A stretch of 64,000 nt of DNA, taken from positions 4,624 through 68,623 of the forward strand of contig CALFSV010000411.1 of assembly GCA_937916485.1 (NCBI GenBank), read 5' to 3'. The notes under the pieces were generated by a model that ran no database searches, was not told the DNA's origin, and was given only the letters and a program-made list of their open reading frames with translations. The DNA is from an uncultured Paracoccaceae bacterium (GTDB lineage Bacteria > Pseudomonadota > Alphaproteobacteria > Rhodobacterales > Rhodobacteraceae). Both the position numbers and the translations under genes were made by a program. Below, piece by piece: positions 57,136 to 64,000 of this stretch. Position 1 is the stretch's first letter; every line of letters begins with the position of its first letter.

Positions 57136-58734
57136 TCACGCGGCGAAGACGTGCAACTCTGCCTCGTCGTCCATGTCGGGGTCTTCCTCGGACATCGCGA
57201 CCAGAGGCATCCCAAGGTAGTCGACAAGGTATTCGTCGTCACAGGGCGCGCATTCATGACCCGGCACATAGCGCAGGTCGTCAACGGCGCCTGACCCGGT
57301 CAGGTTCACATCCATGATCGCCACGCCCGGCACGTTGATTGCCAAATCCTGCTCGCCGTTGTCACCGGTGGTGGGGATGTCGAGGGTCTCGATCAACTCG
57401 CCGTCCTCGTCGAACAGGTCGATGGTGCCACCCGCCTCTTCGATGTCCAGCAGGCGCAGGCTCACCACGTCGGAAGGATCGGTGAAGGAAAAGGTAATGG
57501 TCCCGCCGCGCATATTGTCATCCGCGTCTGATGCGTCGCCATCTTCGGATATGATAACGGCGTTGCCCTGATCGTCATAGCCAAGATCCCGGTCACCGCC
57601 CGTCGGATTTGCGGTGTCAAAGATCATTGCATCATTCGGGCTGTCGTCGCTGTCGCCGCTTCTTTGGGCCGAGACGGTCATCCCTTCGAATTGGCCATCC
57701 ACCGTGTCACCAGAGGCGAGACCCTCGAAATCCTCGGTCACGATCTCGGTCGGGCAGGGAAGGGACGCGGCCTCGATCGTGGTGATCTCGAGATTGTCGA
57801 TAAAGATCCGCTCATTGTTCGACGTAATGTCGGACACGATGCGGAACTGGGCCGTTTCCGAAACATCGTCCAAAACGCCGCCTTCGTAGGTCAGCGGGCC
57901 ATTCCGGGGGCCGATTTGCTGACCGGTCTCGGACCCGATGAGTGCGGTTCCGGCGTCGTTGACTGTGAATTCGTCCAGAAGCACCCAGGATCCATTGTCG
58001 ATCTGAACCTCGACCCGCAGGGTATCAAGGCCGTGCCCGCTGTTTTCGAACTGGTGCAAACCACGGGCCCGAGCATCAAAGCTAAGTGAGACGGGCTGGT
58101 CCGTCTCAACCGGCTCTAGCAGAACCGTGCCGTCATTGGCGCCGTTGGTGAACAGGGCGTCCTGCCGGATTTTCCAGGCGTCGTCCGTGGCGATCATGTC
58201 GCTTTGGGCCGGGTCCCGGATGTCGTCAAAGTCCTCGGTCAACTCAACAACGGTTCCGCCCGATGCCCCGCCCAATGCCCCGTCCGCCGGGGTCAGGGCA
58301 AGGCCGGCGCCGCTATCGGAATCAACGACAGCGACGATGTTGGTCAGGTCCAGATCGGCGATGGTAAGGGGCGTGCCATCGTCGGCGTAGATGGTAAAGC
58401 CGGTGGTTGTCACCTCGCCGGACGTGCTTCCTGCGGAAGTGCCGAACTGAACGCCCACATCATAACCTTCGGCCACGGTCGCGCCGTTGGCGAGGGTCGT
58501 GGCACTGTCCGGCGCGGCCTCGAACCCTGTAATCTCGCGGGTGTCGACCATTGGATAGACGGTCAGGCTGCCAAGGGCGCTGCTACCCGCGATGTTAAAG
58601 AACAGGCCGTCGATATCAGACCCGCGGTCGCTGGCGTCGAGAAGCAGGACAAGGCTTCCCTGGTCTTCGAAAATCGTCAGTTCAACAAAGGGCTCACAGC
58701 CCAGGAGGACTGTCGTACTGTTGTTTCCGGGCAT
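57136..58734 (-). CDS. Large acidic protein, probably exported by a type I system
   Basis: A 532-residue, very Asp/Glu-rich protein with no classical signal peptide. It is built of beta-rich modules, including DNLEITTIEA and an EDFEGLASGDTVDG block typical of bacterial extracellular anchor-domain proteins, and has few cysteines. The acidic C-terminus ends in LHVFAA, compatible with a type I secretion tail; no RTX nonapeptides are seen. The start at 58734 has AGGAG six bases upstream; an ATG at 58761 lacks an RBS. No transporter genes are adjacent. Confidence 0.7.
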   Translation of the reverse strand: MPGNNSTTVLLGCEPFVELTIFEDQGSLVLLLDASDRGSDIDGLFFNIAGSSALGSLTVYPMVDTREITGFEAAPDSATTLANGATVAEGYDVGVQFGTSAGSTSGEVTTTGFTIYADDGTPLTIADLDLTNIVAVVDSDSGAGLALTPADGALGGASGGTVVELTEDFDDIRDPAQSDMIATDDAWKIRQDALFTNGANDGTVLLEPVETDQPVSLSFDARARGLHQFENSGHGLDTLRVEVQIDNGSWVLLDEFTVNDAGTALIGSETGQQIGPRNGPLTYEGGVLDDVSETAQFRIVSDITSNNERIFIDNLEITTIEAASLPCPTEIVTEDFEGLASGDTVDGQFEGMTVSAQRSGDSDDSPNDAMIFDTANPTGGDRDLGYDDQGNAVIISEDGDASDADDNMRGGTITFSFTDPSDVVSLRLLDIEEAGGTIDLFDEDGELIETLDIPTTGDNGEQDLAINVPGVAIMDVNLTGSGAVDDLRYVPGHECAPCDDEYLVDYLGMPLVAMSEEDPDMDDEAELHVFAA

Positions 58735-58941
58735 AGGGAACTCCTCAACACTGCCACTCATTAACGAACGTCTTTGTTGATCTGGAAATTGGGCGGCGGC
58801 GCCAAGCCAAATCTTGATTTCTCCTTAGTTTGAGCCTGTTTGGGGCTAATTTTCGCCTCAATTGATGAACCGGATTAAACAGTGACTTCGTCAAACGAGC
58901 ATTGTTTCCATGGCCAGCGCTCCGCCGCGCGCGGGCGAATC

Positions 58942-58970
58942 AAAAACGCCGGGGCTGTCGGGCCCCGGCG
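58942..58970 (-). terminator. Terminator after gltA
   Basis: CGCCGGGGC (58947-58955) pairs with GCCCCGGCG (58962-58970) around a 6-base loop. On the minus strand five U residues follow. It lies 28 bases after the gltA stop. Confidence 0.88.
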
Positions 58971-58998
58971 CTTGCAGTTTTGTCCCGATTGTCGGGAC

Positions 58999-60294
58999 CT
59001 AGCGGTTCTCGATATCCACGTAGTCGCGGGCCGTATCGCCAAGATACAGCTGACGCGGGCGGCCGATCTTGAGCTGCGGATCGGCCAGCTGCTCTTTCCA
59101 CTGGGAAATCCAGCCAACCGTGCGGGCCAGGGCGAAGATCGGGGTGAACATCGCTGTTGGGAAACCCATCGCATCCAGGATGATGCCAGAATAGAAGTCC
59201 ACATTGGGATAAAGCTTCTTTTCCTTGAAGTAGGGGTCCTCAAGCGCGATCCGCTCAAGCTCTTTGGCGACTTGAAGGGTCGGGTTGTTGTGAATGCCCA
59301 GAAGCTCCAGCACCTCATCAGCGCTTTCCTTCATCACCTTGGCCCGAGGGTCAAAGTTCTTGTAGACCCGGTGGCCAAAACCCATGAGGCGGAACGGATC
59401 GTCCTTGTCCTTGGCGCGGGCAATGTATTCGGGAATGCGGTCGACTGTCCCAATCTCGCGCAGCATTTCAAGGGCGGCCTGGTTCGCGCCGCCGTGGGCA
59501 GGGCCCCAAAGGCAGGCGATGCCCGCGGCGATACAGGCAAAGGGGTTCGCCCCCGAAGACGAGGCCAGACGCACCGTAGAGGTCGAAGCGTTCTGTTCGT
59601 GGTCGGCGTGCAGGGTAAAGATCCGGTCCATCGCCCGGCTCAGGATCGGGTTGACCTGATATTCCTCGGCCGGAACCGAGAAGCACATGTTCAAAAAGTT
59701 CGACGCATAGTCGAGGTCGTTCTTGGGATACACGAAAGGCTGGCCGATGGAGTATTTGTAGGCCATCGCCGCAATCGTCGGCATCTTGGCGATAAGGCGG
59801 ATCGAGGCGACCTCGCGCTGCCAGGCGTCGTTGATGTCGGTGGAATCGTGATAAAACGCACTCATCGCGCCGACCACGCCGACCATAGTGGCCATCGGGT
59901 GGGCATCACGGCGGAACCCGCGGAAGAAGTTGTGCATCTGTTCGTGGATCATGGTGTGATGGGTCACCAGACTTTCGAACTCTTCAAGCTTGGCGGCCGA
60001 CGGCAGCTCACCGTAAAGCAGCAGGTAGCACACTTCGAGGTAATGAGAATTGGCGGCTAACTGGTCAATTGGGTAGCCCCGGTGCAGCAAGATACCTTCG
60101 TCGCCGTCGATAAAGGTGATGGTCGAGTCGCAGGCTGCGGTCGATGTGAAACCCGGATCATAGGTGAAAACGCCAGCCTGCGCGTAAAGCTTGCGGATAT
60201 CGATGACGTCTGGGCCGCTGGTCGGGCTGTGGATCGGCAATTCGAAAGAAGTCCCGTCAATCGTCAGAGTGGCGGTCTTGGTCGTGTCAGCCAT
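58999..60294 (-). CDS. gltA: Citrate synthase
   Basis: A 431-residue type II citrate synthase. It carries [26 protein letters not shown] and [12 protein letters not shown], which hold the catalytic histidines and arginines. The ATG at 60294 has GGGGA upstream. gltX lies upstream on the same strand with a 94-base gap, so the two may share a transcript. Confidence 0.97.
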   Translation of the reverse strand: MADTTKTATLTIDGTSFELPIHSPTSGPDVIDIRKLYAQAGVFTYDPGFTSTAACDSTITFIDGDEGILLHRGYPIDQLAANSHYLEVCYLLLYGELPSAAKLEEFESLVTHHTMIHEQMHNFFRGFRRDAHPMATMVGVVGAMSAFYHDSTDINDAWQREVASIRLIAKMPTIAAMAYKYSIGQPFVYPKNDLDYASNFLNMCFSVPAEEYQVNPILSRAMDRIFTLHADHEQNASTSTVRLASSSGANPFACIAAGIACLWGPAHGGANQAALEMLREIGTVDRIPEYIARAKDKDDPFRLMGFGHRVYKNFDPRAKVMKESADEVLELLGIHNNPTLQVAKELERIALEDPYFKEKKLYPNVDFYSGIILDAMGFPTAMFTPIFALARTVGWISQWKEQLADPQLKIGRPRQLYLGDTARDYVDIENR

Positions 60295-60388
60295 GTCGTC
60301 TCCCCTTCTGCGGACCACCGTCCGGGACCTGCCCGGAGGTGCTATTTGGTCGCCTCCTTCGCTAAGGGCAAAAGATTACGACTGTGTT

Positions 60389-61795
60389 TCAGTCTGCCAT
60401 GTCCTGCAGCCGGGCGACGGTCTCGTCGGGGCCAAGGACAAGCATCATATCAAAGACACTGGGAGAGACGCTGCGCCCGGCAAGTGCTGCCCTAAGAGGG
60501 CCGGCCAGCTTGCCAAGACCAAGCCCCCACGCCTCTGCGGCGGCTGTCACGATCCCCTCCAGGGTGTTGCGCTCCCAGCTAGCATTTTGCAACTGCGGCG
60601 TCAATTCAGTCAGTATACCACGGGATACATCATTAAGTTGAGCGGCGGCCTTCTCGTCCGGAACGATCGGGCGCGATGTCAGGACAAAGTGTCCCTTTTC
60701 AAGGAGTTCCGGCAAGGTCTTCGCCCGTTCTTTCAGGCAGTACATGGCCCTTAGAAGCCCGTCATTCTGGGCATCGGTCAAGGCCGGCGCACCGATGGCG
60801 GCAAGATATGCCCGGATTTCATGCAGCAGTGCAGCATCGTCGGCAATGGCGATATGCTGGCCGCAAAGGTTCTCGAGTTTCTTGAGGTCAAAACGGGCGG
60901 GCGACTTGCCAATTCCCTCCAGATCAAACCAGCTGCGCGCCTGTTCGTCGGTAAAAAATTCGGCGTCCCCATGGCTCCAGCCAAGGCGGGTCAGGTAGTT
61001 GCGCATTCCGGCTGCCGGATAGCCCATCGCCTGGTATTCAGCGGCACCGGTGGCGCCGTGGCGCTTGGACAGTTTCTTGCCGTCCGGGCCAAAGATCAGC
61101 GGGATATGGGCCATGACCGGCACGTCCCAACCCATCGCGCTGTAGATCAGACCCTGCCGAAAGGCGTTTGTCAGGTGGTCATCGCCCCGGATGACATGGG
61201 TGACGCCCATTTCGTGGTCATCGACAACGACGGCCAGCATGTAGACAGGCGTCCCGTCCGACCGCAAAAGGACCATGTCGTCGAGCTGGTCATTGGACAA
61301 GGTCACGTCGCCCTGCACTGCGTCATGGATCGTTGTCGTGCCCTCGCGCGGGGCCTTGACCCGGATCACAAACGGCGCGTCCGGGTGCTTGTCTGCCGGC
61401 ACGTCCCGCCAGGGAGAGCGGAACAGGGTCGACGTTCCGGCCGCGCGGGCGGACTCGCGAAAGGCTTCGATCTCGTCCTGGGTCGAGAAACATTTGTAGG
61501 CGGTGCCAGCCGCCAGCATCTGATGCGCCACCTCTGCGTGACGCTCTGCGCCTGCGGCCTGGCTGATCGGCTCACCATCCCAGTCCAGCCCGAGCCAGCC
61601 CAGACCGTCAAGGATCGCCTGCCGGTTTTCCGGGGTTGAGCGGGCGCGATCGGTATCCTCGATCCTCAACAAAAAGGTGCCGCCGTGTCGCCGCGCAAAT
61701 AGCCAGTTGAACAGGGCCGTCCGGGCCCCGCCGATATGCAGCGCGCCGGTGGGCGAAGGGGCAAAGCGGGTGACGACGGGCCGGTCGGTGGACAT
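60389..61795 (-). CDS. gltX: Glutamyl-tRNA synthetase
   Basis: A 468-residue class I synthetase. The HIGH-type motif is HIGG (from His20) in [13 protein letters not shown] and the KMSKS-type motif is KLSKRHG. The length fits the discriminating form. The ATG at 61795 starts the conserved [11 protein letters not shown]; the frame runs on upstream without support. It is divergent from comEC. Confidence 0.96.
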   Translation of the reverse strand: MSTDRPVVTRFAPSPTGALHIGGARTALFNWLFARRHGGTFLLRIEDTDRARSTPENRQAILDGLGWLGLDWDGEPISQAAGAERHAEVAHQMLAAGTAYKCFSTQDEIEAFRESARAAGTSTLFRSPWRDVPADKHPDAPFVIRVKAPREGTTTIHDAVQGDVTLSNDQLDDMVLLRSDGTPVYMLAVVVDDHEMGVTHVIRGDDHLTNAFRQGLIYSAMGWDVPVMAHIPLIFGPDGKKLSKRHGATGAAEYQAMGYPAAGMRNYLTRLGWSHGDAEFFTDEQARSWFDLEGIGKSPARFDLKKLENLCGQHIAIADDAALLHEIRAYLAAIGAPALTDAQNDGLLRAMYCLKERAKTLPELLEKGHFVLTSRPIVPDEKAAAQLNDVSRGILTELTPQLQNASWERNTLEGIVTAAAEAWGLGLGKLAGPLRAALAGRSVSPSVFDMMLVLGPDETVARLQDMAD

Positions 61796-61801
61796 GGCAA
61801 G

Positions 61802-61816
61802 GTTAACCTTTCGTTC
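61802..61816 (+). promoter_or_regulatory. LexA-like SOS box upstream of comEC
   Basis: GTTAACCTTTCGTTC matches GTTC-N7-GTTC at seven of eight positions and shares 13 of 15 bases with the box before uvrA. It lies in the gltX/comEC divergent gap, 58 bases before the comEC start. Confidence 0.45.
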
Positions 61817-61874
61817 ACCCTGACGGGCATAAATCCTGAGGGCAGGAGATACTGTTTGCGGGGTCCAAGGACAA

Positions 61875-63989
61875 GTGTGGCTGGTGGCCCAAATCGCCAA
61901 GGTAAGCCTTGCACAGCGCGGACACCTATTTGGCTGGGTTCCCGTCTGCATCGGCACGGGCATCGGCCTCTACTTTGCCCTACGGGTCGAGCCTGTGGGC
62001 GCGGACTATCTTGTCCTTGGCGCCCTGGCTTTGGTGTTGCTGGCGCTTGTCCGGCCTGTCGGGGCTGTCTGGTCACCCGTCCTTCTGGCGCTCGTCCTGG
62101 TTATCGCGGGCTTTTGCCTGACCGGGCTGCGCGCGCAGATGGTGGCGGCCCCTGTTCTGGGCTTTCGCTACTATGGCCCGATCGAGGGGCGGATCGTTGC
62201 CATAGACCGGTCCGCCAAGGACGCGGTGCGGCTGACGCTGGACCATGTGGTGCTGGACCGGATGAGCCCGGCACGCACGCCGTCGCGTGTTCGGCTTTCG
62301 CTTTATGGTCAGCAGGACTGGGTCGACCCGAAACCGGGCCTTTGGGTGATGACCACCGGACATCTGTCGCCGCCCAATGGACCGGCGGAACCGGGGGACT
62401 TCGACTTTCGCCGCATGGCCTGGTTTGGCGGCTTGGGGGCGGTGGGCTACACCCGAAACCCAGTCCTGACACTGGCGCCCGTTGAGGCGGGGCGGGTTGA
62501 CCTTGCGGTGGACCGGTTGCGTAGCCGGCTTAGCCTTGCGATCCGGTCGCGGATACCGGGCGACGCGGGGGGCTATGCGGCGGCGGTGATGACGGGGGAC
62601 AGATTGGGTCTGTCCGGGCGGGCCAATGACGATATGCGGGCGGCCAACCTTTACCACCTTGTCTCCATCTCGGGGATGCATATGGGGATGCTGGCGGGTT
62701 TTGTCTTTGGGCTGGTCCGCATCGGTGCCGCGCTGATCCCCCCCTTGGCCCTACGGTTCGAAGCGAAAAAGATCGCAGCCCTGATGGCCCTGCCTGCCGC
62801 CGCCTTTTACCTTGCGCTGGCCGGGGGCGATGTCCCGACAGAGCGGGCCTTTGTCATGGTGGCGGTGATGCTGGTTGCCGTTCTTCTGGACCGGCGAGGG
62901 CTTAGCCTGCGGTCGGTCGCCATCGCGGCCCTTGTCGTCATGGGGCTACGACCGGAAAGCCTCATAAACCCCGGTTTCCAAATGTCATTTGCCGCGGCTG
63001 TCGCGCTGATCTTTGTGTTTCAGCGGGCACCGGTCTATCGGGGCGACCGTCCTTTGATGCGGTGGGTGATTGTGCCGGGGGCGCTTTTGTTGTTGTCGTC
63101 GCTTGTGGCCGGAACGGCCACAGCGCCCTATGCGGCGGCGCATTTCAACCGGGTGGCCCACTACGGGTTGGTGGCCAATTTGCTGGCCGTCCCTGCCATG
63201 GGCATGATGGTGATGCCGGGGGCGGTGATCCTGGCCATTCTGGGGCCATTGGGTCTGGAACAGCCGGCCCTTTGGATGATCGAAACCGGTTCGCGCTGGA
63301 TCCTGTTCGTGGCCAGCGAGGTCGCGGCCACCCCCGGCGCGATGTCAGCGGTTGTGCGGCCCCCTGACGCCATGCTCCCACTTTTGACGCTGGGCCTTTT
63401 GACGCTGATCCTATGGCAGGGTCGGCTGCGCTGGATCGGGGCGCTGCCGGTTCTGGTGGCCGCCGCGCTCTGGGTCGGGGCATCGCGGCCGGATTTGCTG
63501 GTGGCAGACAGCGGCGGCCTGATCGGGGTCATGGCAGAACCCGGGCGGAGCCTTTCCAAACCACGGGGGGACGGATTTGCGGCTGGGATCTGGCTTGAGA
63601 ACGATGGCGTGCTGACCACACAGGAAGAGGCGGCCACCCCGGGTGGCTTTGGGCAGCAGGATCGGGTCAGCCGGGCCGTGATCGGCGGGACGCATGTCCT
63701 GCAGGTGTCGGGCATCACAGCGCTGGCAAGGCTTGAAGGCTGCGACGGGGCCGATCTGCTTATTGCCAATGTTGAAGTTGAAGGCCCACGCCCTTGCGAG
63801 GTCTATGACATCCGTCGCCTGCGCGAGACCGGCGCCCTGGCCGGACGGCTTGTGGACGGTGTGCTTGAGATCAACACGGTCGCAGACCGGACAGGGATAC
63901 GACCGTGGACCGGCTCTCGATATGGGGCATGGGCTTGGCAAGACGGAAGGGGCGGCCTGATGGCCGCCCTTTGGCGCAACGCTCAGTAA
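61875..63989 (+). CDS. comEC: ComEC/Rec2 family competence membrane protein
   Basis: A 704-residue polytopic protein with an N-terminal DUF4131-like region and the Competence domain (about 220-480: [36 protein letters not shown]). ComEC forms the channel that takes single-stranded DNA into the cell. The C-terminal part lacks a recognisable HxHxDH metallo-beta-lactamase motif, so no nuclease activity is predicted. The GTG at 61875 has AAGGA close by; a GTG at 61884 is an alternative. DNA uptake may link to the endolysin/holin genes only in a broad sense. Confidence 0.9.
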   Translation: MWLVAQIAKVSLAQRGHLFGWVPVCIGTGIGLYFALRVEPVGADYLVLGALALVLLALVRPVGAVWSPVLLALVLVIAGFCLTGLRAQMVAAPVLGFRYYGPIEGRIVAIDRSAKDAVRLTLDHVVLDRMSPARTPSRVRLSLYGQQDWVDPKPGLWVMTTGHLSPPNGPAEPGDFDFRRMAWFGGLGAVGYTRNPVLTLAPVEAGRVDLAVDRLRSRLSLAIRSRIPGDAGGYAAAVMTGDRLGLSGRANDDMRAANLYHLVSISGMHMGMLAGFVFGLVRIGAALIPPLALRFEAKKIAALMALPAAAFYLALAGGDVPTERAFVMVAVMLVAVLLDRRGLSLRSVAIAALVVMGLRPESLINPGFQMSFAAAVALIFVFQRAPVYRGDRPLMRWVIVPGALLLLSSLVAGTATAPYAAAHFNRVAHYGLVANLLAVPAMGMMVMPGAVILAILGPLGLEQPALWMIETGSRWILFVASEVAATPGAMSAVVRPPDAMLPLLTLGLLTLILWQGRLRWIGALPVLVAAALWVGASRPDLLVADSGGLIGVMAEPGRSLSKPRGDGFAAGIWLENDGVLTTQEEAATPGGFGQQDRVSRAVIGGTHVLQVSGITALARLEGCDGADLLIANVEVEGPRPCEVYDIRRLRETGALAGRLVDGVLEINTVADRTGIRPWTGSRYGAWAWQDGRGGLMAALWRNAQ

Positions 63990-64000
63990 GTGCGGATCAG

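Overview
The window is a stretch of high-GC chromosome from an alphaproteobacterium, most likely a marine or Roseobacter-type member of the Rhodobacterales. Protein sequences and gene order both point there: M23 peptidase next to bactofilin, DUF3971 next to queA, tkt divergent from a zapA pair, bolA next to a CGFS glutaredoxin, argC-ccmE followed by an endolysin/holin pair and then ccmF-ccmH, and gltA-gltX divergent from comEC. Almost everything is core metabolism and envelope biology. I see no insertion sequence, integrase, CRISPR array, rRNA, tRNA or disrupted gene, and coding density is very high.

Layout. 1-9.1 kb: 3' end of ispG, a periplasmic DsbA-like thiol oxidoreductase, a class I aminotransferase coupled to a cell-wall amidase, penicillin-binding protein 1A, release factor 2 and a DUF2189 membrane protein. 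9.2-21.3 kb: bactofilin with its M23 peptidase, a DUF455 ferritin-like protein, peroxiredoxin Q, a very large AsmA/DUF3971 protein, queA, an MFS permease, DUF924, dihydrolipoyl dehydrogenase and a secreted HExxH protein. 21.4-31.5 kb: uvrA, a DUF2892 membrane protein with a predicted FNR site, then a minus-strand valine/isobutyryl-CoA catabolic cluster (mmsA, a BKACE/DUF849 enzyme, isobutyryl-CoA dehydrogenase, 3-hydroxyisobutyryl-CoA hydrolase, mmsB) with a divergent LysR regulator. 31.5-44.6 kb: a CBS protein, coaD, two microprotein genes, gapA, DUF808, a DUF4329 lipoprotein coupled to tkt, zapA, a probable 6S RNA, grxD/bolA, purL with a probable small RNA upstream, and a LysR regulator. 44.7-57 kb: a fused indolepyruvate ferredoxin oxidoreductase, an acyltransferase overlapping murI, argC, and the cytochrome c maturation genes ccmE, ccmF and ccmH interrupted by an endolysin-holin pair; then a PaaG-like isomerase and a GNAT acetyltransferase. 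57-64 kb: a large acidic, probably secreted protein, gltA, gltX and comEC.

How the genes work together. Several sets act as units. The valine cluster covers isobutyryl-CoA to propionyl-CoA. The amidase, PBP1A, M23 peptidase/bactofilin, murI and zapA all serve peptidoglycan synthesis and division. CcmE, CcmF and CcmH attach haem to c-type cytochromes. BolA and the CGFS glutaredoxin are known Fe-S/iron partners. The endolysin-holin pair has no phage around it and resembles the detached lysis genes used by rhodobacterial gene transfer agents.

The least ordinary content is in short features between genes: a compact three-hairpin RNA with its own promoter upstream of purL, a 6S-like RNA near zapA, matching LexA-like boxes before uvrA and comEC, a PhaR-like operator before a 52-residue protein, and an FNR-like box placed about 41.5 bases before an inferred start site. 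All were read by eye and not tested by search or folding.
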